DNA of 64,000 nucleotides from Flavobacterium sp. SUN052 (GCF_028867935.1 NZ_JAPQNS010000004.1:186001-250000); one strand, 5' to 3'; numbered from the stretch's first letter, positions 54,326-63,953 are shown. Numbers and translations are program-made. The notes: generated from the sequence alone by a model not told the origin.

Positions 54326-54363
54326 AAAAAAAATTAGCCACTACTCTCGTAATGGCTAATTTT
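54326..54363 (-). terminator. intrinsic terminator of the SusC/SusD transcript
   Basis: A 15-bp stem (54330-54344 with 54349-54363, one wobble) with a GAGA tetraloop on the minus strand is followed by a run of eight T residues. It separates the SusCD pair from the DUF4856 operon. Confidence 0.9.
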
Positions 54364-54383
54364 CAACTAGTTAAGTTTACGAA

Positions 54384-56111
54384 TTAGTACCCTGGATTTT
54401 GGGTCAATGTTTCTTTACCGTCTTTTTTACTGTTAAAAATCTCCTGAATTGGAATCGGGAAATACTCGTGCTTGCCCTTCGTAAATTGAACGCCGGTTAA
54501 GTACGACCGCTTTTTTGCTTCGAGTGAATAGTAGCTATTCAGCGTTTGATCGGCAATGCCCCAGCGCACAAGATCGAACCGGCGGTGCCCTTCCATACCA
54601 AACTCCAGTCGCTCTTCAAACTGTACCGCTTTGCGGGCAATGGCCTGATCAGCCCAGGCTGTTGTGTACTCTTTGATAACGTAATTAGCCGCCGGTGTAC
54701 CATCGGCATTTTTTACGAACCCATCAGGGTTGGCGGCCCGACGGCGAATCTGGTTCACATACGCACGGGCTTTGTTCAAATCGCCAATTTCTACCTCAAT
54801 TTCCGCCAGCCAAAGCAATACATGGTCGTAACGAATCAGGCGGTAGTTATTGGCATTCAGACGAGGGTTACCCGCAAATGTATTGGTACCCACATCCGAC
54901 TTGTACATTACGTGCTTCTTGGGTGAGTAAGGACCACCGTATGCCTGGTCGCGTACATAGGCCTTGCCAGGGTGTACACCCCAGTCCAGGTACGGAATAC
55001 CCCGGCGTCCTACTGTCCAGTCAAGTCGCGGATCAAGTGCGCCTGCGTAGGGCGTAAATGGAGCGGTGGATTCAATACCTATATCGCTGGTCACATCCGA
55101 CGCATTGAACGTGTCGACAAGGGGCAAACCATTGGCATCGGTCTTGAATGCATTCACCAAGTTTTGCGAAGGCTGGAAGAAACCGCAGCAGGTTGTTACA
55201 CCACCACCGCCGTATGGATAGTTTAGGGTTGACCCGGCGTTGCCATTCTCACCGCCCGATGCCCCGTCGTTAACCGAATACTGAACCTCAAAAATTGATT
55301 CGGTATTGTTGTTGGTTACCGCCCTGAAATTGTCGTGATACCGGTCCATCAGCTTATACTGACCGCTGGCTACAATGGCTTCGAGCAAGGGTTTGGCTTC
55401 AGCATATTTTTTCTGAAACAGGTACGTTTTCGCTAATTCAGCGGCAGCGGCCCACTTGGTTGGACGGCCCACCTGCGTTTGTTTGGCAGGGAGTACATCG
55501 TAAGCGGCTTTAAGATCGGCTACAATGTTCGGCCAGATATCGGCGCTGTTAGCGACTTTGGTGCTTTCCAGATCGTTCGGGTTATAAATTTTCTCGTCGA
55601 TGTAGGGCACCATATTGAACATCTTTTTAAGTTCAAAATGGAAGTGACCGCGTAGAAAACGTGATTCAGCCGTGACCTGCTGTTTCTCTGCTTCGGTCAT
55701 ATCAGTGGCTACGGCCAACGCCTGGAGCACATCGTTAGAACGGGCAATACCATCGTACATGCCACGCCACTTGCCCCGGAAGTAAATGTTATCGGCCTGG
55801 ATATTGCCCTGCTCAATGAGCGAAATGGGCGGTTGGTCACCGGCAATAGTGCCTTTATACGCATCATCGCTGGCCACACTACCATACACCCAGTTATCGG
55901 CACCAACATTGTAGGAGCGGTAAGCTCCTTCGGGCGTGGCCCAGCCGTCGAGGAGCGCGTAGGCACCAATCAACAAGGCATTCACCCCTGTTTTATTTTG
56001 CAGGGTTGTGACGGCAAGTGCGGCTTTAGGCTGCACGTCTAGAAACTTGTCTGAGCAGGATGTTGCAACTGCCAGGCAGAATAGGGAACTAAGAAGAAGT
56101 ATCTTTTTCAT
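54384..56111 (-). CDS. RagB/SusD family nutrient-binding outer-membrane lipoprotein
   Basis: The 575-residue protein has a lipobox (LAVATSCSDKFLDVQPK), Cys at about residue 19. The TPR-rich SusD fold is indicated by RAYVNQIRRRAANPDG, KAVQFEERLEFGMEGHRRFDLVRWG and the C-terminal KGKHEYFPIPIQEIFNS. SusD proteins bind glycans or other nutrients at the surface and close over the SusC transporter. It follows the SusC gene after 13 bp. No glycoside hydrolase is adjacent, so the ligand is unknown. Confidence 0.96.
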   Translation of the reverse strand: MKKILLLSSLFCLAVATSCSDKFLDVQPKAALAVTTLQNKTGVNALLIGAYALLDGWATPEGAYRSYNVGADNWVYGSVASDDAYKGTIAGDQPPISLIEQGNIQADNIYFRGKWRGMYDGIARSNDVLQALAVATDMTEAEKQQVTAESRFLRGHFHFELKKMFNMVPYIDEKIYNPNDLESTKVANSADIWPNIVADLKAAYDVLPAKQTQVGRPTKWAAAAELAKTYLFQKKYAEAKPLLEAIVASGQYKLMDRYHDNFRAVTNNNTESIFEVQYSVNDGASGGENGNAGSTLNYPYGGGGVTTCCGFFQPSQNLVNAFKTDANGLPLVDTFNASDVTSDIGIESTAPFTPYAGALDPRLDWTVGRRGIPYLDWGVHPGKAYVRDQAYGGPYSPKKHVMYKSDVGTNTFAGNPRLNANNYRLIRYDHVLLWLAEIEVEIGDLNKARAYVNQIRRRAANPDGFVKNADGTPAANYVIKEYTTAWADQAIARKAVQFEERLEFGMEGHRRFDLVRWGIADQTLNSYYSLEAKKRSYLTGVQFTKGKHEYFPIPIQEIFNSKKDGKETLTQNPGY

Positions 56112-56124
56112 GAAGTTGCAGTTG

Positions 56125-59100
56125 TTAGAAAGACAGGTTTAAACCAACCAATACCGTTTTGGCTACGGGATATGATCCACCATCTACGCCAATCTGGCGG
56201 TCGTTTCCTGCTGAATAAGCACGGAGATTGACTTCTGGATCCATACCTGAATACTTGGTAACGGTGAACAGGTTCTGGCCCTGGATGTATACCGAGGTAG
56301 CTCCCATTTTAAGTTTTGATAACAGCACTTGTGGCAGTTGATACGTTAGCTGGATGTTTTTCATGCGGAAGTAAGAGCCGCTTTCCAGATAATAGGTCGA
56401 TGGTTGAATACTAACCTGGTCGCTCGACCGGAGTTGTGGCAGTATAGCGTCTGTTTTTCCTGGCCGCCACGACTGATACAACATGCGCGTACTGCGGTTG
56501 CCGCCAAACGTTGGAAAATCGGTCCAGTACTTCGTGTAATTGAAAATCTGGTTGCCTTCAACACCTTGTCCAAACAGGGTCAGACCAAAGTTTTTATAGT
56601 TCAGATTTACGTTCAGACCGTAGCTGAACTTTGGGTGCGGGCTACCAATAATGCTCAGATCTTTCGAGTTAATAACGCCATCTCCATTGGTATCGTGAAA
56701 CTTAAAGCGTCCGGCGATATTCTCCGTCGCAGCGCTTCCGAACTGTACCGGAGCTGCTTTAGCTTCTTCGTTGGTCTGAAAAATTCCATCAATCGTATAG
56801 CCAAAGAAAGAGGCAATTGGGTAGCCCTGTTGCGTTACTACAAAGTTCTGAATTCGTTCGTCATTGATCCCAAAATACTGGGTGCTGGGATCACCGTTGG
56901 TTTTAGTAACTAGGTTACGATATGTACTGAAGTTAGCGCCAACGTTATAGGTAAGGCCGCTGCTCCCAATTTTATCACCGTAGTTGATCATCAGATCAAC
57001 ACCCCGGTTGCGCATCGAACCAATATTCTGGAAGGGTACCGTGGCAACCCCCTGTGTGAGCGGGGCCTGCACCGGAAAAAGCATATCCGAAGTGGTACGG
57101 GTGTACCAGTCGAACCCAACGCTCAATCTGTTTTTGAGCAGTACGGCATCAAAGCCGATGTTCAGGCTGGTTGTGGTCTCCCACTTAGCTTTGGCATTTC
57201 CAAACTGGGTCAGTTCATAACCTGGTACAGCTGAGGTACGCGTACCATTTATGTCGTAGAAAGACGTGATAGGGTTGGTGCTAAACTGCGTGTATGAGTT
57301 GTAATTACCAATTTCCTGATTCCCCGTTTGACCCAGACCCGCCCGGAATTTCATATCATTAATAAAGGTAAGCGGCTTAAAGAAATTCTCTTTCGACACC
57401 CTCCAGCCAACGCTGGCTGCTGGGAATACGGCCGACCGGAACTCCTTAGCAAACCGCGATGAACGGTCCCGACGTACTGTCAAATCAACCAGATACTTGT
57501 CGTCCAACGCGTAGTTGAGTTTAGCAAACTCCGATGCCAGCCGCCAGTTCGAAGCGCCACCGTTGTTGGTTTGCACCCCCGTACCAGCACTCAAATACCG
57601 GTTCTCGATGTCGTCTACCGCAAAATTTGTCCGGCTGGCGTCGAAGAACTCAAAGTAGTTTTTAATGGCTTCGGTACCCGCAATAACATTAAACCGATGG
57701 CGATCACCAAGATTTATGTTGTAGGTCAGCGTATTATACCAGGTCCAAGTCCAATCGTAGTTATTGCTTGTTTGCAGGCTGTTCGATCCCCGTGCCTCAG
57801 ACGCTTCTATGTTACGGATAGAATAGTTACGATAGTTAAACAGGTTGTAGTCGATACCGAAACTGGTGCGTGCGGTCAGGTTTGGGATGATGTCTACTTC
57901 GGCATAGGCGTTACCGAATATACGCATCTCCTTCTGAACGTTATCTTTATTACGTGTTAGGTCGGCCATCGGGTTAAAGGCGTTGTCGAGGTCACCCCCG
58001 CGCGTACCTGCAAAATTCCCGGCCACGTCATATACGGGGATGATTGGCTGAATCCGATACGCAAACGAAATTGGGTTGCTCTCGGTATTGTTGCCACTGG
58101 GTTGGCCAATGCGTTCGCCATAAGCTACCTGGAAATTCTGCCCCACCCGAACTTTCTTGGTCACATTAAATTCGGTATTGGCCCGCAATGAATAACGTTT
58201 GTAACCAGTGAACTTCATGATACCTTCCTGGTTGAAGTAGTTCATTGACATGGCGTAACGACCATTTTCGTTACCGCCCGACACCCCTAACTGGTGGTTT
58301 TGAATCGGCGCTGTCCGGAAAATTTCTTCCATCCAGTTGGTCCCCACTTTGTCGGCTTTCGTAATGAGCAGGAATTTGGGGGAATTAATGTCGTTGTTGT
58401 AATTTATATACGTACCATCAGGGTTCTGTGCTACGCGTGGATCGCTCGCTGAAGCTCCGCTGGGCAGAATGTAATCAGGAATAACCGGTGTTGGTCCATT
58501 GCCAAATTGCGAGTGAACCGGATTGCCATTCGCGCCAACAACACCCGAGTTTTTCCGCGATTCCCAAATCAGTTGCGCATACTCCTGCGTGTTGAGCATA
58601 TCCAGAAGTTTACCGTGTCGCTGCGAGCCATAATAGGTATCGTACGTAAATTTAGGTTTGCCGGCTTTGCCTTTCTTCGTGGTAATAATAACGACACCAT
58701 TACCTGCCCGAGAACCGTAAATCGATGCTGCTGAAGCATCTTTTAGAATTTGCATGCTCTCAACATCGTTGAGATTCAGTGTGTTGAGGTTGCCTTTGGT
58801 GGGAACTCCATCAATTACATAAAGGGGTGAGTTGTCGTTAATGGTACCAAACCCCCGGATGCGAACCATTACGCCCCCGCCCGGTGCGTTTTCATTACCA
58901 ACCTGCACACCGGCTACACGACCCTGCAAAGCCTGCCCAACGTTGGTTGCTGGCACCGAGAGCAGTTGTTTGGTGTCTACAGTGGCAACGGCCCCAGTGA
59001 TGTCGCGTTTGGCTTGAGCACCATAACCGGTTACAACCACCTCGCTCAGCGTTTTTATATCTGGCCGGAGCTGAATGGTTAAGTTGGTTCGGTTGCCAAT

Positions 59101-59388
59101 TACTACTTCCTGAGCTTCATATCCAATAGCAGAAATGGTGAGCCGATCACGGTTTTGCGGTATGTTAAGCGTAAAGGCTCCATCAGCATCAGTAACTACC
59201 CCTGTTTGAGTGCCGGTGATAACAATGTTGACACCGGGTATTGAATTGTTTTCAGTAGCATCCACTATTCGACCCGTAATTTTTCGGTCTTGGGCTACGG
59301 CTCCGTCTATTGTCGTTACAAATAGGAGCAATGTTTGAATCATAAGCATAGGAAGCCATTGTCCCCAGCGTCGGTAGGCGTGTTTCAT
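56125..59388 (-). CDS. SusC/RagA family TonB-linked outer-membrane transporter
   Basis: The 1087-residue protein has a signal peptide (1-32). A CarboxypepD_reg domain (ITGRIVDATENNSIPGVNI onward) is followed by the TonB-linked plug (LSEVVVTGYGAQAKRDITGA, DNSPLYVIDGVPTKG, MQILKDASAASIYGSRAG) and a 22-strand barrel. The RagA-type signature in the plug is diagnostic. It moves large nutrients across the outer membrane together with SusD. There is no anti-sigma/ECF sigma pair next to it. Confidence 0.97.
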   Translation of the reverse strand: MKHAYRRWGQWLPMLMIQTLLLFVTTIDGAVAQDRKITGRIVDATENNSIPGVNIVITGTQTGVVTDADGAFTLNIPQNRDRLTISAIGYEAQEVVIGNRTNLTIQLRPDIKTLSEVVVTGYGAQAKRDITGAVATVDTKQLLSVPATNVGQALQGRVAGVQVGNENAPGGGVMVRIRGFGTINDNSPLYVIDGVPTKGNLNTLNLNDVESMQILKDASAASIYGSRAGNGVVIITTKKGKAGKPKFTYDTYYGSQRHGKLLDMLNTQEYAQLIWESRKNSGVVGANGNPVHSQFGNGPTPVIPDYILPSGASASDPRVAQNPDGTYINYNNDINSPKFLLITKADKVGTNWMEEIFRTAPIQNHQLGVSGGNENGRYAMSMNYFNQEGIMKFTGYKRYSLRANTEFNVTKKVRVGQNFQVAYGERIGQPSGNNTESNPISFAYRIQPIIPVYDVAGNFAGTRGGDLDNAFNPMADLTRNKDNVQKEMRIFGNAYAEVDIIPNLTARTSFGIDYNLFNYRNYSIRNIEASEARGSNSLQTSNNYDWTWTWYNTLTYNINLGDRHRFNVIAGTEAIKNYFEFFDASRTNFAVDDIENRYLSAGTGVQTNNGGASNWRLASEFAKLNYALDDKYLVDLTVRRDRSSRFAKEFRSAVFPAASVGWRVSKENFFKPLTFINDMKFRAGLGQTGNQEIGNYNSYTQFSTNPITSFYDINGTRTSAVPGYELTQFGNAKAKWETTTSLNIGFDAVLLKNRLSVGFDWYTRTTSDMLFPVQAPLTQGVATVPFQNIGSMRNRGVDLMINYGDKIGSSGLTYNVGANFSTYRNLVTKTNGDPSTQYFGINDERIQNFVVTQQGYPIASFFGYTIDGIFQTNEEAKAAPVQFGSAATENIAGRFKFHDTNGDGVINSKDLSIIGSPHPKFSYGLNVNLNYKNFGLTLFGQGVEGNQIFNYTKYWTDFPTFGGNRSTRMLYQSWRPGKTDAILPQLRSSDQVSIQPSTYYLESGSYFRMKNIQLTYQLPQVLLSKLKMGATSVYIQGQNLFTVTKYSGMDPEVNLRAYSAGNDRQIGVDGGSYPVAKTVLVGLNLSF

Positions 59389-59917
59389 GTGGTTGGTTAG
59401 AAAGGTGATACATTAACTATATATAAGACAACTTTCAAAAATCGTCTTTACATGGCTATGAACCAATTGAATTAAGTAGATTTAATGGAGAATTTAGGCA
59501 GCGTAAAAAATTAGTGATATTGACAGGTGATAAGTTTAATTATATCGGGATTTATACGGATAGAGATTTTTGGCTTTGAATTAAAAAGTGAGATTCCAGT
59601 ACTATATGGAAGCAGAATTGTCTGCTAAGAAAAATTGACAAAACAGCTTTTAAGACCGGATAATAATAAGAGTTGCATTTGTTGTTTGATTATATGAATT
59701 TAGCAAGAACGTTATCTTGCTGTTGACTTTTGTCGTTAAAATGCCCGATAGCTGCAAAGTATAGTGATCTAATAGTATAGCATATTTGGGCATTTTTGCA
59801 AAAAAAATCGTATTTAAGTATGCTTTTTAAGTATTAATTTGCTCTTGAGAGTAGAAAACACATAAAAATTGTTCGGAAATTTTTTTGAAGAGTCAGTTCT
59901 ATAACACTATTCAATAA

Positions 59918-59945
59918 TTGAATTGTCCGTAATTCGTTATATTTG
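59918..59945 (+). promoter_or_regulatory. promoter of the first RNA-like unit
   Basis: TTG at 59918-59920 is separated by 17 nt from TATATTTG at 59938-59945, an exact TAnnTTTG match. Transcription would start near 59952. Confidence 0.65.
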
Positions 59946-59951
59946 CAGTAT

Positions 59952-60103
59952 CAAACGATAAACGACTTAGTTTCCTTTCATAAGGACTTAAAATATAGCA
60001 CTCTACAAAGGGTGCAAAGGCAAACAGCCTTTTCATGGGCTGTTTTTAAATGGTGTGGATATAGTCGGAAAGCTATTTGGGATATCCCGAGTAGCTTTTT
60101 TTT
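59952..60103 (+). ncRNA. putative structured small RNA, unit 1
   Basis: The 5' end is inferred from the promoter. In order: a CCTT/AAGG hairpin near 59973, TACAAAGGG (60004-60012), a hairpin AAACAGCC/GGCTGTTT (60022-60045), then a single-stranded block AAATGGTGTGGATA (60048-60061), four bases, CGGAAAGC (60066-60073), and a terminator stem (AAAGCTA with TAGCTTT, inner GGG/CCC) followed by eight T residues. The same blocks at the same mutual spacing recur 263 bp downstream. I do not recognise the family; the Bacteroidetes 6S-like or other Rfam motifs have not been excluded. Confidence 0.6.
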
Positions 60104-60186
60104 GTGCAATTGTGACAAACTGGGTTTAGTGAATTTTAACGTTTGGTTAACGCCTGTTTAATTCAGTTAATACACCTTTGCCTCAA

Positions 60187-60363
60187 CGAAACAGGACGAA
60201 TAGTGAAACGTCGGTTTTTATAACTAAGTAATTACTGCATTCGTGCATAAAGATCCTTTACAAAGGGAAGGTTGAACATCAAGGTCGGTTGCTCACCAGC
60301 AATAGCCTTGAAATGGTGTGGATAGAAGCGGAAAGCCGTTGGAGAGTCTTCAACGGCTTTTTT
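60187..60363 (+). ncRNA. putative structured small RNA, unit 2
   Basis: The 5' end is a guess from TACACCTTTG at 60171-60180. In order: TACAAAGGG (60259-60267), a hairpin CAAGG...CCTTG with inner TTGCT/AGCAA (60280-60310), AAATGGTGTGGATA (60311-60324), four bases, CGGAAAGC (60329-60336), and a 10-bp terminator stem (60332-60341 with 60351-60360) followed by six T residues. The hairpin arms differ in sequence from unit 1 but occupy the same place, which is a sign of selection on structure. It lies 153 bp upstream of the response regulator start. Confidence 0.58.
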
Positions 60364-60516
60364 GTGTCAAATTGCCACTATTTGCTCCTCTTAGGCACTC
60401 AAAAGGGTACATTAAATAAGTAGTTGACACGTTTTCTTGTAAAAGGCAGAATAGACTTGTAAGTTACGCTTATAACTATTCTCGCTAAAGCGCGGGGATT
60501 TTCTCGCGGGACAATT

Positions 60517-61194
60517 ATGAAAGTACTTGTAGTGGAAGATGAGCCAAAATTGGCCTCCTTTGTGAAAAAAGGGCTGGAAGAACAGCAATGCGAAGTGGAG
60601 ATGGCTTTCGATGGTCAAATTGGCCGTACAATGGCGCTAAGCAATGCCTATGACGTGATTGTGATGGACGTTAATTTGCCCAAAATGAATGGCTTCGACG
60701 TCGTGCAGTCGCTTCGACAGGAAGATGTTAAAACACCCGTACTGATGCTCACGGCAATGGGTTCGGTAGAGGATAAACTAACCGGTTTTGAATCAGGGGC
60801 CGACGATTACTTGGTGAAGCCATTTGAGTTTAGGGAGTTGATGGCCCGGCTAAAGGCACTTCATAAGCGGGGTCAGGACTCCGGTCCGCAAACCAACGTA
60901 CTCAAAGTTGGTGATCTTGAACTTGATCTAAACGAAAAAGTAGCCCGTCGGGGCGGTAAACGCATTGAGCTGACCGCCAAAGAGTTTGGTTTGTTAGAAT
61001 ACCTGATGCGCAACCGGGGGCGCGTTGTATCCAGGGTGGATATTGCCGAAAAAGTATGGGATATTCACTTCGATACAGGAACTAATGTCATTGATGTGTA
61101 CGTAAATTTTCTAAGGAAGAAGGTAGATAAAGAATTCTCTTCCAAACTGATCCATACCGTCATTGGAATGGGATACATGCTTAAAGAGGAATGA
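60517..61194 (+). CDS. OmpR/PhoB-family response regulator
   Basis: The 225-residue protein has a receiver domain with the acidic pocket Glu7-Asp8, phospho-acceptor Asp51 (VIVMDVNLP), Thr79 (LMLTA) and Lys101 (YLVKPFEF). A winged-helix DNA-binding domain follows (RIELTAKEFGLLEYLMRNRGRVVSR, DTGTNVIDVYVNFLRKKVD, IHTVIGMGYMLKEE). It overlaps the histidine kinase start by 4 bp (ATGA) and acts as its partner. The GTNVIDVYVNFLRKKVD pattern and the CusS-like kinase suggest an envelope or metal stress system, but the signal is unknown. Confidence 0.95.
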   Translation: MKVLVVEDEPKLASFVKKGLEEQQCEVEMAFDGQIGRTMALSNAYDVIVMDVNLPKMNGFDVVQSLRQEDVKTPVLMLTAMGSVEDKLTGFESGADDYLVKPFEFRELMARLKALHKRGQDSGPQTNVLKVGDLELDLNEKVARRGGKRIELTAKEFGLLEYLMRNRGRVVSRVDIAEKVWDIHFDTGTNVIDVYVNFLRKKVDKEFSSKLIHTVIGMGYMLKEE

Positions 61195-62609
61195 ACATCC
61201 GGACTCGCCTGACCTTGTTGTTTACGTTGCTGGTGGCTTCCATCATGCTTCTGTTTTCGCTATCTATATATTACCTGTATAACCAATACCGCGAAAACGA
61301 GTTTCAACAGCGTCTGGAGAGTAAGGCCATGTTGGCCGTGCAATTGCGTGACAAGGTCGGCCAGCTTTCTCGTAATGAACTACCAACCATTGTTGCCGAA
61401 CAGGTTTCGATGTATGATCAGCAGGAACGGGAGGTGTATCGCAGCAAACCGACGAATCCTGTTTTCCCCCTGTCGCCTGCCATCAGAAAACAGGTTCGGC
61501 AGGGACGAATGGTTCGGATGCGTCAGGATACACTCGAAGCTGTTGCCATGCGTTTTTGCATTAATGATCAAACACATCTGGTAGTAGCATCAGGGTATGA
61601 TCAGTTCGGATTTAATAAACTCGACCGGTTACAGAAAATCCTGTTTTTTGGGTGGTTACTGAGCCTGGTGGTAGTGGGTGTGGCCGGTTGGTTGTTTTCC
61701 AGCGATGCTCTGCGGCCCGTAGCAGAACTGATTGAGCAAGCCAAAACTATTTCGGCCACTAATATTCATCAACGATTGCGGGTGGGTCGACAACGCGACG
61801 AACTATCATTGCTGGCTGCTACGTTTAATGATATGCTTCAGCGGCTCGACGAAGCATTTGTTAGCCAGAAACATTTTGTCTCTCATGCCTCCCACGAACT
61901 TCGTACTCCGCTGGCCATCATGATGAGTCAGATCGATGTGGCGCTCATGCAAAAGCGGACTACTGCTGAGTACGAAGGAGCGCTCGATGAATTGTTAGAT
62001 ACCGTAAAGAGTATGATTGGGTTGGTGAATGGCCTGATCGAGTTAGTAAGAGCCAATTCCGACGCTGCGACGCTTACGTACCAACCCCAGCGGATTGATG
62101 AATTGTTGTGGCAGGCCAGGGCAAATGTTCTTTCGAAATACCCTGCCTATCAGGTGGATATTGATTTTGAAAGCATGCCAGAACAGGAGGAAGAGCTGAT
62201 TTTGCTTGGTGAAGGTCCGTTGCTCACTACTGCTTTTCAGAACCTAATAGAAAACGGCTGTAAATATTCGTCGGATAACAGCGTGGCTGTAGCGCTGGCT
62301 TTTACACCCAATCAGATGCGGGTAAGTTTTGCCGACAAGGGTGTTGGCATTTCGAAGGCCGATTTGCCGCACATTTTTGAACCCTTTTACCGGTCCGAAA
62401 ACGTAATGGCCATTAAGGGAAATGGTATCGGGCTGGCGTTGACACAGCGTATAATTGACTTGCATCAGGGACGCATTCAGGTGGAGTCTGTGGAGCGTAA
62501 AGGGACTACCGTCACAGTGTTGTTTCCACTTCGGGAACAGGCACCGCCTACACCACCACCGATTGTGCTGAACGATACCACTTCTCGGCCATCCCCCTCT
62601 TTTCCGTAA
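61191..62609 (+). CDS. HAMP-domain sensor histidine kinase
   Basis: The protein has 472 residues. Two transmembrane helices (about 6-30 and 150-170) flank a periplasmic domain of about 115 residues. A HAMP domain follows (DALRPVAELIEQAKTISATNIHQRL), then the HisKA box with His235 (SHASHELRTPLAIM). The HATPase domain has the N box (NLIENGCKYSSD), G1 (DKGVGISKADLPHIFEPFYR) and G2 (GNGIGLALTQRII). It is CusS/BaeS-like in layout. The Pro-rich tail (PPTPPPI) is short. It is co-transcribed with the response regulator. Confidence 0.95.
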   Translation: MNIRTRLTLLFTLLVASIMLLFSLSIYYLYNQYRENEFQQRLESKAMLAVQLRDKVGQLSRNELPTIVAEQVSMYDQQEREVYRSKPTNPVFPLSPAIRKQVRQGRMVRMRQDTLEAVAMRFCINDQTHLVVASGYDQFGFNKLDRLQKILFFGWLLSLVVVGVAGWLFSSDALRPVAELIEQAKTISATNIHQRLRVGRQRDELSLLAATFNDMLQRLDEAFVSQKHFVSHASHELRTPLAIMMSQIDVALMQKRTTAEYEGALDELLDTVKSMIGLVNGLIELVRANSDAATLTYQPQRIDELLWQARANVLSKYPAYQVDIDFESMPEQEEELILLGEGPLLTTAFQNLIENGCKYSSDNSVAVALAFTPNQMRVSFADKGVGISKADLPHIFEPFYRSENVMAIKGNGIGLALTQRIIDLHQGRIQVESVERKGTTVTVLFPLREQAPPTPPPIVLNDTTSRPSPSFP

Positions 62610-62614
62610 CTTTG
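62607..62614 (+). promoter_or_regulatory. candidate -7 box of proA
   Basis: TAACTTTG is an exact TAnnTTTG match overlapping the kinase stop codon, 26 bp before the proA ATG at 62641. No TTG is seen 17-21 nt upstream, so read-through from the kinase gene is also possible. Confidence 0.4.
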
Positions 62615-62640
62615 CCTCCTTATTTCCTCCGTACTGCCCA

Positions 62641-63906
62641 ATGACCAATACTATTACGCCCCTACTTCAGCATACGAAACAGGCTGCTTCGGCAGTACGG
62701 CAACTGCCCGACGAGCAAAAAGCGGCTTTGCTAACCTATCTGGCTGATTTGTTGCTACTTAATACAGACCAGATTTTGTCTGAAAATAAGCGTGATCTCG
62801 ACCGCGTTTCTGACTCTGATCCCAAAAAAGATCGGCTTCGCCTGACGGAAGCGCGGGTAGCAGATTTGGCAAAAAGTCTAAATGACGTAGCTAATTTGCC
62901 TGATCCATCGGGCGCGGTACTGGTGGAGCGGACCATTGAAAAAGGGTTGAAATTACGTAAGCTGGCTGTACCGCTTGGCGTAGTCGGTGCCATTTATGAG
63001 TCGCGGCCAAACGTTACTATTGACGTAGCCGCTTTGTGCTTGCGCTCGGGAAATGCCTGCGTACTGAAGGGAGGTAAAGAGGCCGACTTTTCGAATCGCA
63101 TTCTGGTTAGTTTTATCAAGCAGGCATTAGCTGCGTTTGATATTCCTACCGCTGCCGTAACGCTCTTACCGCTCGATAACGACGGACAACGCGGAGCCGT
63201 AGTAAACGAACTGCTGACCGCCACGCGCTACGTCGATATTATTATTCCCAGGGGGTCCGAATCCCTGATTCAGTTTGTGCGCAAACATTCACTGGTGCCA
63301 ACCATCGAAACGGGGGCGGGAGTGTGCCATACCTATGTTGAGAAGACGGCTAATCTGGCCAAGGCTGCTGCTATTGTGGTCAATGCCAAAGTAACGCGGC
63401 CGTCCGTTTGTAACGCTCTCGATTGTATTGTGGTTGACGCTGTGGTGGCTGAAAACTTTTTGCCGCTCCTCATGCCGGGCTTTAAGGAATACAATGTGGA
63501 GGTTTTCGCCGACGAAACAGCGTTTCCAATTCTGCAACGAGCCGGTTACACCAATCTACAGCCTGCCCAGCCAGCCGATTTTGGTCGCGAGTTCTTGGAC
63601 TTCAAATGTTCCGTTCGGGTAGTGGCCGATATGGATGAAGCCTTAGCCCATATTCAATTGTACTCGTCGCGGCACTCAGAAGCTATCGTTTCGTCGGACC
63701 AGACCAACATCAACCGCTTTCTGAACGAGGTCGACGCAGCGGCTGTTTATGCCAATGCTTCAACCCGCTTCACCGATGGGGGCGTGTTTGGGTTGGGTGC
63801 CGAAATCGGTATATCTACGCAGAAGCTTCATGCAAGAGGGCCATTTGCGCTCGAAAAATTAGTAACCGAAAAATGGATTGTGGTCGGTGACGGACAGATT
63901 CGCTAA
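62641..63906 (+). CDS. proA: gamma-glutamyl phosphate reductase
   Basis: The 421-residue enzyme makes glutamate-5-semialdehyde in proline synthesis. It is an aldehyde-dehydrogenase fold protein: KKDRLRLTEARVADLAKSL, PLGVVGAIYESRPNVTIDVAALCLRSGNACVLKGGKEA, IIPRGSESLIQFV, VCHTYVEKTANL and the catalytic Cys in RPSVCNALDCIVV are all ProA hallmarks. HSEAIVSSD and FGLGAEIGISTQKLHARGP end the protein. Length is normal. No proB is seen up to the window edge on either side. Confidence 0.96.
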   Translation: MTNTITPLLQHTKQAASAVRQLPDEQKAALLTYLADLLLLNTDQILSENKRDLDRVSDSDPKKDRLRLTEARVADLAKSLNDVANLPDPSGAVLVERTIEKGLKLRKLAVPLGVVGAIYESRPNVTIDVAALCLRSGNACVLKGGKEADFSNRILVSFIKQALAAFDIPTAAVTLLPLDNDGQRGAVVNELLTATRYVDIIIPRGSESLIQFVRKHSLVPTIETGAGVCHTYVEKTANLAKAAAIVVNAKVTRPSVCNALDCIVVDAVVAENFLPLLMPGFKEYNVEVFADETAFPILQRAGYTNLQPAQPADFGREFLDFKCSVRVVADMDEALAHIQLYSSRHSEAIVSSDQTNINRFLNEVDAAAVYANASTRFTDGGVFGLGAEIGISTQKLHARGPFALEKLVTEKWIVVGDGQIR

Positions 63907-63953
63907 TTGAATGGTGTTGTATATTGCGTTGTTAATATACCGTAACTAAAACT

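Larger units (their letters stand above)
59389..60516. other. 1.1-kb non-coding region with two RNA-like units
   Basis: No convincing protein gene is present. The first 540 bases, upstream of susC, are very AT-rich and include the susC promoter zone. Two related units with their own terminators lie at about 59.95-60.10 kb and 60.19-60.36 kb. A 72-codon frame at 59943-60161 runs through the first unit's terminator and is not credible. The last 150 bases lead to the response regulator gene and hold a weak -7-like TAGACTTG at 60452. Confidence 0.7.

Noticed and set aside
54384..59388. A polysaccharide utilisation locus around SusC/SusD.
   Set aside because: No glycoside hydrolase, sulfatase or regulator is adjacent, and a strong terminator separates SusCD from the next operon. 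The glycosidases in the window are far away and on their own transcripts.
59943..60161. A 72-codon open frame on the plus strand in the large non-coding region.
   Set aside because: It runs through the first RNA-like unit and its terminator, starts at the expected transcription start and has no recognisable protein features.
59952..60363. A tandem riboswitch controlling the response regulator gene.
   Set aside because: Both units end in terminators, but unit 1 is followed by unit 2 rather than a gene, no known riboswitch core is visible, and the regulator gene starts 153 bp after the last terminator. A trans-acting RNA fits better, though attenuation by unit 2 is not excluded.
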